From NCBI GenBank assembly GCA_902806565.1, contig CADCXA010000034.1, positions 806,001 to 870,000 on the forward strand: a DNA stretch of 64,000 bases, read 5' to 3'. The DNA comes from Hypoxylon rubiginosum. Its lineage: Eukaryota > Ascomycota > Sordariomycetes > Xylariales > Hypoxylaceae. Below are positions 1 through 11,300 of this stretch, in pieces (position 1 is the first letter of the stretch; each line of letters opens with the position of its first letter). A program made the translations under genes and the position numbers. The notes under the pieces are model-generated. The model did no database searches and was not told the origin of the DNA. It saw nothing but the letters and a program-made list of their open reading frames with translations.

Positions 1-372
1 CTGGCGGCCACCAACAAGCCGGAGCTGCTGGACCCGGCGCTGCGGCGGCCCGGCCGCTTCGACGAGCTCATCTACGTGCCGCTTCCCGACGCCGCGGCGC
101 GCGAGGCCATCTTCGCCGCCAAGGCCCGCGAGCTGCGGTTCCCGGACGGCGTCGACGCCGCGGAGCTGGCCCGCCGCGCCGAGGGGTACTCGGGCGCCGA
201 GGTCGCGCGCATCTGCGACAAGGCGTTCTGGGACGCGGATGACGATGACGGCGGCGGCGAGCACGCCGCTCCTATGGATGTGCTGCTCGCGGCGATTGGG
301 AAGACGCCGAAGCTGGTCACGCAGGATATGCTGGATCATTATAGGGAGTGGCAGGAGAGGTTTAGGTCGTAG
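1..372 (+). CDS. AFG2: AAA+ ATPase, C-terminal end (AFG2/SPATA5-like), 5'-truncated by window edge
   Basis: Frame 1 is open from the first base to a TAG at 370-372. It encodes the last ~123 residues of an AAA+ ATPase. It opens in the sensor-1 segment (LAATNKPELLDPAL), continues through the arginine-finger motif RRPGRFDELIYVPLPD, and reaches the small alpha-helical lid with EGYSGAEVARICDKA, the sensor-2 area. The motif wording best fits the second ATPase module of AFG2/Drg1/SPATA5, which releases recycling factors from pre-60S ribosomes. Another type II AAA protein such as Rix7 or a Cdc48 relative cannot be excluded from the tail alone. A short acidic and Gly insert (DADDDDGGG) lies in the lid. 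Third codon positions are almost all G or C. Confidence 0.7.
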   Translation: MAATNKPELLDPALRRPGRFDELIYVPLPDAAAREAIFAAKARELRFPDGVDAAELARRAEGYSGAEVARICDKAFWDADDDDGGGEHAAPMDVLLAAIGKTPKLVTQDMLDHYREWQERFRS

Positions 373-1353
373 TCCTAGATACCTTATCCGTAATTGAGAA
401 GTATTGCACCCGGATTCATGCGGGATCACTAAGGCTTAGCATGCTGAAATAAATCGCTACGTGTGGTTACAACGTGTAAGGTGCGTAGGAATAGAAGTGA
501 ATCCAATGCCTCCTATTCGTACCCCTGAAACGCCATCATCTATGATGGTCAAAACGTTATACATCAATCTACCTAGCTATACGGAATATCCCTGATGTAG
601 TCTGATGATTGAAATGGCTAACTTCGAAACTTCCATATAAAAAATCGGTATATACATGAATATCGATTCGTACAATTAGAAATATCAAAAAATAGGAAAA
701 GAATTGATTTCGTCCAGGCTCGAACTGGAGACCTTCAGTGTGTTAGACTGACGTGATAACCAACTACACCACGAAACCTTACAATTATCTTACACATGCA
801 GTTGTTAAATAACGGACTGCAGCACTAATATATACTTGCTTTCCGTAGCTCTCCTCTCTGCTCTACTCGGAAAATAAAACATACAATTAATTCCTATGAT
901 CGTTTTCACTATATTCGCCAACTCTTTTTTTTTTATATTCTTTTTCTACACAATGCCGTATTACTTGTTATGTTTGACAAGTTCTTGACATTGGATATCA
1001 TTTTACGCCCTCCGATAGCAGGATGAAATGGCAAGACTAAAATGAATCGACCGTTGTAAATTCGGGCCGCGCTACGGGATGTCGTATAATACCTACCTAG
1101 GTATAGTAGAGAGGTGGAGCAGAAGCTGCCGCGTCGTAAGGGGCCGTAAGGGCATGTACGTATGTGTATGCATAGTAACATAACACGAATCGAGTATAAA
1201 TCGACCTTCTTTTAACCCTGGGAACATATGCTACTCGCTATTGACTTTAAATGTTTTCACTCACTTGCTCTTAATCTTCATTGAACTCTAGCGTAGACTA
1301 TTTGCTTTGAGTAAGAAATAAGAAAAGGCCAGCTATACTGAAATTGCCCGGCA
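373..1353. other. Intergenic, AFG2-like to decarboxylase
   Basis: This AT-rich spacer contains the tRNA-Val gene at 705-778 and one copy of the palindrome TACCTAGGTA at 1094-1103. I see no other coding or RNA signal. Short pyrimidine-rich runs near 925-950 are unremarkable. Confidence 0.6.
705..778 (-). tRNA. tRNA-Val(AAC): tRNA-Val (anticodon AAC)
   Basis: Read on the minus strand, the segment folds as a complete 74-nt cloverleaf. The acceptor stem GGTTTCG pairs with CGAAATC (one G-T), followed by discriminator A. The anticodon stem TCAGT/ACTGA carries the loop CTAACAC with anticodon AAC (plus-strand 742-744). The T arm is TCCAG-TTCGAGC-CTGGA. There is no intron, and CCA is not encoded, as usual for eukaryotes. 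AAC (inosine-modified at position 34) is the expected major valine isoacceptor of fungi. Confidence 0.96.
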
Positions 1354-3014
1354 ATGGACTCGAAGCAATTCCGAGAAGCGGCCATATCGTCCATCGACGA
1401 CAGTGAGTCTCATTGCGCCCCGTAGGCTCGGATCCTCACCATTGACTTACTAGCAAAGTCGTCAAATACTACGATACCATCGAGGACCGCCGTGTCGTAT
1501 CCAATGTCGAGCCCGGGTATCTGAGGAAAATTCTGCCCGAGGAGGCGCCTCAGACCGGAGAAGCCTGGGCCGACATCCAGAAGGACCTCGAGGCCAAGAT
1601 CGTCCCCGGCTTAACGCATTGGTTCGTACCAACCCCTTTTTCATTCATTCATTCGTTACCTATTAAGAACGACTGACTAATTAAGAGATCACATAGGCAA
1701 TCGCCCAACTTCCTCGCCTGGTTTCCGTCCTCCAGCAGCTTCCCGGCGATGCTGGGCGAGATGTATTCGACCGCCTTCACCGGCGCGGCCTTCAACTGGA
1801 TCTGCTCGCCGGCCGTCACGGAGCTCGAGACCATCGTCATGGACTGGCTCGCCAAGGCCTTCGCGCTGCCGCCGTGCTACCTGTCGACGGGCCCCACCAA
1901 CGGCGGCGGCGTCATCCACGGCACCGCCTCCGAGGCCATCGCCACCGTCCTCGTCGCCGCGCGCGACAAGTACCTGCGCGAGGCCACCGCGCACCTGACC
2001 GGCGGCAACGACGAGGAAGAGGAGGCCCGCGAGGACGCGTGGGCCGAGCGCCGCGGCAGGCTCGTCGCCCTCGGCAGCGCCGCCACCCACAGCGCGACGA
2101 AGAAGGCCGCGCAGATCGCCGGCGTCCGCTTCCGCGCCGTCCCCGTCCACGCCGCCGACGGGTACCGGATGACGGGCGCCGAGCTGCGGCGCGTGATCCT
2201 CGAGCTGCGCGCGCGCGGCCTCGAGCCCTTCTACCTGACGGCGACGCTCGGCACCACGGACACGTGCGCGGTGGACGACATGGAAGGGATCGCGTCCGTG
2301 CTCGCCGAGCTGTCGCCTCCGGGCGGGCCCGACGGCGAGGTGTGGGTGCACGTGGACGCGGCGTACGCGGGCGCGGCGCTCATCTGCCCGGAGTACCAGC
2401 ACCTGGCCGAGGCGTTCGACAAATTCCACAGCTACAACACGAACCTGCACAAGTGGCTGCTCGTCAACTTCGACTGCAGCGCCGTCTGGGTGCGGGACCG
2501 GCGGCACCTGACCGAGGCCCTGAGCGTGTCGCTGGCCATCCTGCGCAACCCGCACACCGACTCCGGCCTCGTCACCGACTACCGCGACTGGCAGATCCCC
2601 TTCGGCCGCCGCTTCCGCTCCCTCAAGGTCTGGTTCGTCCTGCGCGCCTACGGCGTCGACGGGCTGCGCGCGCACGTCCGCAAGCATATCAAGCACGCCG
2701 AGGTGTTCGCCGGGCTCCTCAAGACGCGGCCGGACCTCTTCGAGATCGTCACGGGCCCCCGGTTCGCGCTCACCGTGTTTAAGCTGGCGGGAGACGGTAA
2801 GGAAGGGTCTACGGTCGAGGAGCAGAACGCGCTCACCAAGACCATGTACGACGCCGTCGTCGAGGACGGCCGCATCTTCCTGTCGAGCACCGTGGTCGGC
2901 GGCGTCTTCGCCATCCGGCACAACCCGGCGACGCCCTTCGTGGAGGAGCACCACGTGCGGAAGCACTTTGAGATCCTGGTTGAGGTGGCCGAGAAGGTGC
3001 TTTTTAAGGCTTAG
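1354..3014 (+). CDS. PLP-dependent aromatic-L-amino-acid decarboxylase (group II)
   Basis: Three exons (1354-1402, 1459-1621, 1697-3014) join in frame to give 509 aa, the usual size of the family. Introns of 56 and 75 bp start GTGAGT and GTTCGT and end AG. The N-terminus reads MDSKQFREAAISSIDDIVKYY, followed by the substrate-side signature HWQSPNFLAWFPSS. PLP contacts are visible in HVDAAYAG (Asp about 291), and the Schiff-base lysine sits in NTNLHKWLLVNFDCS (Lys about 323). Family knowledge: these enzymes decarboxylate Trp, Tyr, DOPA or related amino acids to arylalkylamines. The substrate cannot be fixed from sequence. From about 1740 exon 3 is extremely GC-rich at third positions, which produces long spurious ORFs in other frames. 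No biosynthetic cluster partners are adjacent. Confidence 0.92.
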
Positions 3015-3496
3015 AGTACGAGAAAAGAAGAAAGGGGAAAATAAGGGGTAGGAATGGAAAGTTTAGTTTAGTATGTCAAACGACATTAGAATTAGACATG
3101 CCACGAGAATCACACATTAAGCTACAAGATAACATTGCACAGAGAGGAATCGTGCACGCTTAACTGTTCGTAATATCATGAATTCCTTATGGTATAATAT
3201 GGTTAAATCAATACACACTTGGCGCCGCATGTAAAAAATCGTATTGCTAATGCATGGCCCTTTTCTCCTGTTTCCAATTGCATGCTCCCAATATGATCAT
3301 GATATGCTCCGAAACGACCGAATAATGCACCGACTATGATGCCGAAATGTTCTGTCAAAGCCGTTCATATCTTCCACCATACACCTCGAGGGCTGCCAAT
3401 GCTATTGGTGCTTCGACCATAGTTTGGTTGGTATAAAGTAGAAGTTGTTTCAGTATGAATGGCGATGATTGAGTGTGTTATGTTTGAAGTCAACGA
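3015..3496. other. Convergent 3' intergenic region
   Basis: This is the shared 3' flank of the decarboxylase (+) and the charged membrane protein (-). It is AT-rich and holds no open frame or repeat that I can support. Confidence 0.5.
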
Positions 3497-4144
3497 CTAC
3501 AAGGAACCCCGACGACCTCTCCCCCTATAATAGTGGGCACCCGGATCTCGATCGCGGCTTCTTCGGTCGTCGTACCTGTCATCGTACCGATCATCGCCGT
3601 ACCGGTCGTCACGCCGCCGGTCGTATCTCATTTGTTCGCAGTAGCGGTCATCTTCGATATACCGAGGGTTCTCGTGCCGGCCCATGTCCACCGACTGGAC
3701 ACGATCGCGGCGGCTTCGACGGTCCTTCTGCAGGTCTACCGTATCTCGAGCTACGCTCTGATCGCTGCCACGCTCGCTGCCGTTGCCGTTGCCGTTGCCG
3801 CCACTGCCACCAGCACGGCTGCTTCGCCTGCCTCTGCTGCTCTGGCTACCGCCGTCCTGTGCGCGCGGGTCGAAAGTGCCGTTGCGGATCTGCTGTTCTC
3901 TCCTGCGGCGGCGGCGCTCTTCTCTTTCCTTCTGTTCTTGCTCTTCCTTGTCTTTGCGTTCTTCGTGCTTGTGGACTTGCTTCTCGATGTTCCAGGCCAG
4001 GCCGATGCCGAGCATACCTAGGACCAGCGGCTCCGTCCAGCCGAAGGGGTGTTGCTTCTCGAGCTCCTTGCGGTAGGAGCGGTGCTCGGGGTGCGCCTTA
4101 GATGGCATGTAACCCCTGGGGTCGACTGGTGATAGTTTTCCCAT
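3497..4144 (-). CDS. Conserved fungal hypothetical protein, one TM segment and Arg/Asp-rich tail
   Basis: A single exon of 215 aa starting MGKLSPVDPRGYMPSKAHPE. The frame stays open a little upstream, but the next possible start is not ATG, so 4144 is chosen. Residues ~32-50 (WTEPLVLGMLGIGLAWNIE) form one hydrophobic segment. It is followed by a highly charged helix rich in K, E and R (HKHEERKDKEEQEQ, then a run of Arg), a Ser/Gly stretch with GNGNGN encoded by GCC-GTT repeats, and a C-terminus of RYDDRYDDRR-type repeats. This suggests a tail-anchored or single-pass protein with a basic, disordered domain. I recognise no catalytic domain and propose no function. Confidence 0.7.
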   Translation of the reverse strand: MGKLSPVDPRGYMPSKAHPEHRSYRKELEKQHPFGWTEPLVLGMLGIGLAWNIEKQVHKHEERKDKEEQEQKEREERRRRRREQQIRNGTFDPRAQDGGSQSSRGRRSSRAGGSGGNGNGNGSERGSDQSVARDTVDLQKDRRSRRDRVQSVDMGRHENPRYIEDDRYCEQMRYDRRRDDRYGDDRYDDRYDDRRSRDRDPGAHYYRGRGRRGSL

Positions 4145-6536
4145 TTTTTCTTGGGCTCGTCGACTATAGATAGTCTCGATGATTTCCAATAGAATGAAAT
4201 AAGGGATAGTTTGTTCTTTTCTTTCAGGTCACTTAATGAGGATGAGTAGTGATAATAATGAAATTGTATTTAGAAATAGCTATATGTCTTGGCTACTTAG
4301 GGGGCGAAATGAGGCGAACTTGTGTGACCATTTGCTACCAATTCTACGACGGAGTAGTTGCGGGTTGGACCAAACCACTCATATATAATAAAAGACGGGA
4401 TCGTGATACAAATGAGGGATAAGGGAGAACCAATCGGTACACGACAGAAGCCAACGCAGGCTCCAGTGGTGGTCCGGGGGAATGATGTACGTGGATCGTG
4501 CAGGATGCCATCATCGAAAAGATAGAAATTGGCCCGCTGTTGGGAATCAGAAATCCGATGTGGTTTGGCGAGGGAAGAAAGGATCAGGGGTCGAACGATC
4601 CCTCACCTCGCTGCACTTCGCTGCGTCGGTAGGTGATGATGGTGATGATGTCATGCGTCGGGATTTAGAAACAACATGGGGGTACGTTGTTCTAGTCCCG
4701 ATTCGATCTGGTGGCTTCGTTGTTCAACTGAGGATGCTGGGATGGAGCTCGGGAAGGGGAAGGTGAGCTAAACCCGGATCATCGAAGTCCCTAAACCGAG
4801 CTCATACCTATGACGATAGAAGCACCTGGGAATCAACCTTTCCCCCTGTTCAAGCTTGTCGTCATGAAGTAACACTCAAAACTTCCAACCCGTTGCCCGT
4901 CTATTCATCAGCCCATCAGCCCATCAGCCCATCAGCCCATCTGGCACCTGTCACCTGTCACTGCGTCTTATTCCGAGACGACGCCTTCTTTGTTATCTGT
5001 GTTTTTTTTCTCGTCAAACAAATGTCGGTGTGGAACAATCCGCACATCGGTACCATGCAGCCATGTTATGTGCCACCCTGCCACCCAGATTGCCAGAGAC
5101 GGACTTGACACTTAACGGCTACATGAATGATCAAAATTAGCTCGATCCAACCTTTTGGGACGCATTCACCCGCGACGATGACTTCCATACCCGAAAAGGC
5201 CACGTCCATCCATTCCAGCCTCCCTCATCCTACCCAGATGAAACGGAAATAGGGCCATTGAGCTCACCCTTGCAAAGGAGCGGCAGCCCGGCCACCTGCT
5301 GAAGCCATCGCCGTTCCCCATCCTCCGTCCTCCTAGTCCCCCCGCACGACATTAGCTCTAGTTTACCCAATAATCATCATCGGAGCTGGGAGCGTTGGTG
5401 TGCCCAAAACATCTCGTGCGATCTTCAGTGCTACCGTATTTGATGCTTTGTAGGACTTCGTTCGACGGCATCGGGTCTGGCAGACGACACCAGGGAATGT
5501 TGATAGTTTGCTTCTTGTACATTTTGTTTTCAAGATTTCTTTTGTCTGTTGTCACGGTTTCTTCTTCAGCTTACGATACCCAGGTGAGTGTCGAGGAGGA
5601 GCGGCGGCCATCCTGCTTCAAATAGGCCGAAGAAGGCCTTTGTAAAAAGCGGCAACCCGCTCGACAATAACTTTATTATCAAAGGGAAAGTATTTTCCAA
5701 TTGTCCTTCAGAGGGTCAGAGGGTCAAGACTCAATGAGACAAACGCATGGCCACTCATCCCAACGTCATCTTGACGCGCCCACCAATCACACGCTTCCTT
5801 CCAGGAAACAGCCTCAGAATGCAATGCCCCGAAGGACGCCCAGGAGCCTCGCGAATTACCTAGGTATGATCGCAAGTGTGAGCTTAGAAGCACACGTGTC
5901 TCGGCTTTGCTGAACTAACACGAGAGCTCTATCAAGCTATTGGTTTTCGGTTTCCACGAGGATATGTATGACGCCTGAGGAGGACATTGTGTTCCGGTCT
6001 ACCCGCTACAGACATTGGATATCCAGATTCTTTGTCAAAGAGGCTTCTCAAGTCACGCTCGTAATATCGTGGCTTGTTTTCCAGGACAATGTCAAGTCTG
6101 TCTAAGATTTAGGCACATGAGATGTAAATATGCCTACTGCCGTGGCTCGGTTCGCTATGATCTTAATGGAATGTATTGACTCAAGCTCAGCCATGGTATG
6201 TAGCTCATCTTACACGATAGCCAGATAAGAGGCCATGAGCTTCCAGCATTGCGATTGGTTGAAGAGTATTAACATTATTATCAAAGGTAGCAGGTAACAT
6301 CAAACACATTTCTTCAACCTATTTTAAAGAACATCAAAGAGAGTCAAAGACGTTCGGAGACAATAAACAGTAAGATTAAGACACGGGTTAACAATGAATA
6401 TTATTGAGGGGGGTGGTGCAATAATTTGTTTTCCCTCTTTCTTTTTTTTCAATTGCGATTTAATCCAATACTTTCTTGCAACTCCTATTTACCACCCTTA
6501 TTTACGTGATGTGAGAGATGACCTACCTACATGTGC
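4145..6536. other. 2.4-kb intergenic region without recognisable genes
   Basis: No conserved coding segment is visible. It contains the ATCAGCCC tandem array (4907-4940) and one TACCTAGGTA palindrome at 5857-5866. Short ORFs near 4482, 5395 and 5701 lack family signatures and have no coherent splice sites, so they are not called. Confidence 0.5.
4907..4940. repeat. ATCAGCCC tandem repeat, about 4 copies
   Basis: The 8-bp unit ATCAGCCC is repeated four times without interruption, plus two bases of a fifth copy, in intergenic DNA. Confidence 0.95.
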
Positions 6537-6785
6537 TTACTTGTCGGAACTGAACTTGGCTTGTAGGCTCTCTAAGTACGCCTTCGCCTTTTCCACCTTT
6601 ACCTGGCGACAGGGGTTGCAGCAGTTGATGAAAAGCACCGACGGCTTGCCCTCCGTGACATCGCCGCAGGTGCCAAAGCCCGTGCAGCTTGCCGCGTGGC
6701 AAGCGTACCGGCGCTTGGGGATCTTCTCGCCGATCTGATGCTCGCCGGTGACGCACCACAGGATATCGTGAGATTCTTTACACAT
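6537..6785 (-). CDS. Small cysteine-rich hypothetical protein
   Basis: An 82-aa ORF starting MCKESHDILWCVTGEHQIG with eight cysteines, including a CC-x2-C group near residues 55-59 (INCCNPC). It has no signal peptide as read and a charged C-terminal helix (VEKAKAYLESLQAKFSSDK). A splice acceptor-like GTTAG just before the ATG, and a GTAAGC at the stop codon, leave open that it is one exon of a larger gene; an upstream exon could supply a secretion signal. I do not recognise the family. Cysteine spacing and amino acid composition look protein-like, but expression is unproven. Confidence 0.5.
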   Translation of the reverse strand: MCKESHDILWCVTGEHQIGEKIPKRRYACHAASCTGFGTCGDVTEGKPSVLFINCCNPCRQVKVEKAKAYLESLQAKFSSDK

Positions 6786-7067
6786 TGCTAACGTACTTGT
6801 TTTCTAAGTTGCTCTTGTGATAATCCGTAGTGACGATTTCCCGGTATAAGGTAATGAGGATGTCCTTCTAGAAATTTCCTTAGGTTGCACGTAACTAGCC
6901 CCAATAATAAGGATCGTAAATCAGCGTAGATGCTAAGAGCGTTGTATAACGAGGGGCCTGTTTGCAGGCCGTGATGCTGTTTCTACTTGGCTGAGCTATG
7001 AAGGAACAAGTTCATTGTTTCTGGAGAGGGTGACATACGATAGACAGCCACACTTGATTTACGGAAA

Positions 7068-7844
7068 CTAATAGAGTTGACGTGTTGCAATCACTTGCGC
7101 CCTTCTATTGAAAAGGGGTACGTGGTAGTATATTTCATATTGTTCAATGGATATGTACATATCATGTTGTAAGTCAGCTCGTTGCCTCCTCGTAACTTTG
7201 CCTCTCTTGCCTCCTCGCTTAGCTAGGTGTAGTAACTTTTCAGTCGTACTCGAACTAATGATCCATGTCAAGAGAGAACTCAAACCGTTGGCTATGAGAT
7301 CGTCTCCCCCCTCGTTGGGATGTATACCGTCTCGGAGTAAGTTGTTCGGGAACGGGTAAACATCGTTGACGTATATAGGCGATTCGGTCTTGTTCTGCTC
7401 AACGGGCCAGTCCGGAATAATGCCGTTAAGCCTCTTAACTGGAATCGTATTTGCCGGCGGAGGGATCACGGTATCCACGATGATCTTCGTACCGTCTTTG
7501 TATTGCGTCGCCGTGTGGACTATATTCGTATACGCTTCGACGACGTCCGCTAGCCGACGACCTTCAGCAACATCGTCTGTGCCAAGCATCCACATGATGA
7601 TGTCGGGCTTCGTGTTGTTGATCCATCCCTCGATGTGATCATACGCGATATTAATAGCAAGATACCCCGTGTGGCCTTCATGATGCTGGCTCGCAAAACC
7701 TGTGTCTACCAAATCGCACTCCTGCGTATTGTTCACGGACCCAACGAACTCGATCCTGTCCGTTACGTTATTGGCCTTGAGATGATCCCACAGCTTAGCT
7801 CGCTAGCAGATGATGCTGTTCCTGAGCGGAACGGCGAGTAAGAG
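7068..7844 (-). pseudogene. SGNH/GDSL esterase (CE3-like), damaged 5' half
   Basis: From about 7800 leftward the minus strand reads as the core of a fungal CE3/SGNH hydrolase: RAKLWDHLKANNVTDRIEF, VGSVNNTQ, then the block III region MLGTDDVAEG and block V DGIHPNEGG, which carries the Asp and His of the triad. Upstream of RAKLW the frame has a TAG stop at 7803-7805, and block I, normally (M)PLGDSIT..GNGYR, is reduced to VPLRNSI directly against the stop. Block III has GTDD where the family has GTND (the oxyanion Asn). No ATG in frame gives a complete enzyme, and the C-terminal ~60 residues do not resemble the family. Best read as a decaying secreted carbohydrate esterase; a sequencing error at the stop, or an unusual intron, is the alternative. 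Confidence 0.65.
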
Positions 7845-8322
7845 CTGTTAGGAATGTATTCGACTAGGTTAAAGAAGGGCTATAATTTCAACCTACCTGA
7901 TCTTCAACTTGGATTGTGCTAATATGGCGCCTATTAGGCAGTCTCCTACGATTCCCTTGAATTTAATGATCGTGATGCTAGGTCAGATTAATACTTAAGC
8001 ATATAGCGAAAAGCTAGCAATACAAAGAAAATGTTTGAGTAGTACCTGATATTTACACATAAGATCCAGAGCTGTTACCTTTTTGTCAATCTCTTCTCCG
8101 AGTCCGACCTCGTTCCACGTTTAGGAGGCGAGAGGCGGGAGGCGGGTAGCCATCATCCTCATATTAGTGATAACTCTGTCGATAATTTTCACATGATCTT
8201 CTCCATGTCATCGTGCATAGGTTAGGTAGATATCTTATACACCATGACCATAACTGGTGTATTAATTACTGTCTAGGACGTGGCAAGGTAATACCATCAA
8301 GAATCGCTCCTATCGGCCATGT
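7845..8322. other. Intergenic, esterase remnant to NTE1 3' end
   Basis: AT-rich spacer holding the presumed 3' UTR of NTE1 and the 5' flank of the decayed esterase. I see nothing else I can support. Confidence 0.4.
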
Positions 8323-11300
8323 TTATATGCTTGCACGTCTAGGTGCCATCGTTCTCCTCAACGCCTTCTTCGCCTCAGTTTCTTCAACCAAAGGAAGGAT
8401 GCCCTTTTCTTTCAGGTCATCTAGGAATTCCTTCCCATACTTATATCCCAATCTGTATATTTCGTCAAATTTCCCGAAGTCTAGGGTCCCATACTCATCG
8501 ATAGGTGGACGCATGTAAATGCATCCCGGCATTGTCTTGGCCCGCTCTAGGGCATCTACACTAGATACGTAGGCTAGCCGAGCTTGGATCTCTGCCAAAG
8601 TGGGTGGGTTTGGTATGTTCGAGAAGGGATTCCAACGGTTGAAGAATGCCCAAAAGCCTGAGAGCGAATCGCCGTAGCTCTGAGGCGTATCGTCATCTAC
8701 AGCCCCCACATCAATGGCGAAGATAACGGACGCACCGAGGGACTTCATATGCGACACCGTGAGGTTGTCGATGTATCCACCATCCAGCAGCATACTGCCC
8801 TCGTCGCACAACGGCGGAAGTAAACCGGCTAACGACATAGATGCTCTTACATATCGCCAAGCGTACCCGCTGGTGTGGATTTCGGGCCTGCTTTTGCTGA
8901 TGTTTGTGGTATTACAGTAATATTCTAACCAGAAGTCTTCGATCTGGTGCTTGCCGAACGTCTTGAAGATTCCCCGGTTGAACTCGTGACCGGTGGTGTA
9001 TGAGGCAGACGGATACGTGAGATCTAGTGCAAAGCGCCACATGCTTGCCATCCTTCCAGCAAACTTCTTGGCCAGCCCGAACATAGGTACTACATCAGCA
9101 TGACGCGCATAAAGCGCACCGATGAAAGAGCCGATGGAGGTACCGCCAACGATATCAATGGGAATGCCGGCATCCTCCATCGCTCTTATAATACCAATTT
9201 GTGCGATACCTCGGGCGCCACCCCCTCCGAGGACGAGGCCGATGGATTTGCCGCAAAGTCTCCTGGCAAGCCTCTGGAAATCCCCTTTATAAGGAGCATC
9301 CGGGGAATAGTAAGGCCTTTGACGTATCTTCTGGACAGTATACTTCTGTATCTCAGCCTGTAGAATCTGCACGCGCTCTTTTAAAGTTGGGCCACCCTTC
9401 CTCGGCGGCGGATGCGAAGTGACCGCATTCGTCTCAAAGGCCATTTGTAGATGATAATGGCCGCCGTTGATCCACATACGATTCCTTAGCCAGGCCCTTG
9501 TCAGGCCGGGGAGCGAATACCGATCGGCATGGAGCAATACTAGCGTTTTTCGAGCCGTTGATTTCATTCCAAGCATAAAGCGTTCGTACTCGCCAATTTC
9601 GGGAGATCCTTCGGCTAGTCCAACGAGAAGGATACAGTCTGCTTGTGTAATGCACGTCTGGGTCCAAGCTGATGTCACACTCGTATCTAAGAGTTCAGGT
9701 TACTATTTATCCGCAATTCAAGTTGAACCGAAACAGGTGGAATGGGAGTTGTGGTCAGGAAAAAATTAGAGTTTTAAGCCTTCATAGACGGCGCTCTGGA
9801 TAAAATTGATCATCATACCGAAAAGGGGGAAACCAAAGATGTAAAAGGGATCAACTTACCAGCGACGTAAACAACCAGCCCATACTTTTCCTCTAGATCG
9901 GCAAGATATTGTGCTAATCGTAACTTTCCCATTTTGTTGAAAGCATGTTTACCAAGATGACCGAGAATCGCTGCCTGGTTTAGGGACGTAGCGCCATTTG
10001 GCGTTCCAACCTGGGCCAGAGCATTCATTAGTCGATTGCCGAACTCAACAACCGGAATGCCAGACCTGACAGGCAGGATGGCAACAGTTCTTATGTTGAG
10101 AGTTGATGACACCTTGTTGGTGGATGTGCCAGCGGTAGCGTCCTTCCCTGTGAGGTTGGTTGGATCGTCCACTATAAGTCGCATTCGGGAGGCGATGATC
10201 TTCGAGATCTTGATCGTGATGTTCGGATGCTCTTGGGCAAGGCTATTGAATAGGGTGCGAGGAAATTTGACGAGTTCTGTGGCACGGATAGCATGCAGAG
10301 AACCGGAACGCGAAGACTCGGTCATGACCTCTAGCTCGCCAACACTATCGCCCTGGCCAAATTCCGCACGGACATTCACGCCACCATCCTTTCGGTCTTC
10401 TACTAGCCGTAGCCGTCCATTGAGCACAAGGTAAATAGCCTCGCTCTCCTCGTCCTTTTGAAATATGACTTGTCCAGCATTGACTTGAACCCATTCCAAG
10501 GCGAAGTCGATGTGAAGTATGAGCTTTGGAAGCAGACTGGTTAGTCTTTTTGCCATGGTTAGAAGTACGATTGGGTACTTGTCCACGATCTTCTCTAGCG
10601 TTGATCGTGGGATGAAACCGACGTACACATCTGTCTTGGCGACTACATCGATGAAGGATCTGTACGACGAGACCGTGCCAATGTAACCCGCTAGGCCGCC
10701 CGGTTTCACCAGCCCTACGCGACGACGGTCTGCTTTATTAACATTTCGTCTGGTTTCGGCGTCTTTGGCGGGACTGAAAGAGGAAGGACGTCGAGCAGCG
10801 TCTTGGGATTCTGCCCTGTGCATTGCGCTTGCCGACGATCTGCTTGACGAGCTTAGGATATTGGTGGCGCTGTCATCTGCAGGAACACAAATGTCGAGAA
10901 ACCCATCAATGACGTAGTAGAGTCCCGGACTTCGCTCCCCTTGCTCGACGAGGACAGACCCTTGGTGAAAGAAAACAATTTCTACATCATGCTTCATTTC
11001 AGCCGCAAGGATCTGCGCGTTTGGTGTACCGGTTACCGAAACGCCCCCAGAAGTCATTGATTCAGCATCCCAGTCAGTTGTGCCATCAAAAGGGTCCATG
11101 AAGCCAAATGCATTGCTGCTGAAGACAGCCTTTTGCCTTCTTTGATCGTACGAAACGAGTCTTGGAGACCCTTCCGTAGACTCAGGGCCCCTGGACGATG
11201 ATCCGCCACTACTCATGCCCAGTGCTTTGAAGACGCACTCCAATATGGAAACTCTAAACAGGTTGTCTTCGTCCACAGATTCGCGAGGGTCAATTGCTAA

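Noticed and set aside
1689..2966. 425-codon antisense ORF (and a 302-codon plus-strand off-frame ORF, 1874-2782) over the decarboxylase
   Set aside because: Low-complexity Arg/Gly/Ala/Val composition and exact overlap with a GC3-saturated true CDS; stop codons are simply rare in this base composition.
4907..4940. Short tandem repeat as a CRISPR array
   Set aside because: Contiguous 8-bp units without spacers in a eukaryotic genome.
7900..7975. GIVGDCLIGA on the minus strand as a GDSL block with Cys nucleophile
   Set aside because: Would need an extra intron and a Ser-to-Cys change, and the flanking sequence does not resemble CE3; the VPLRNSI remnant closer to the core is the better block I candidate.
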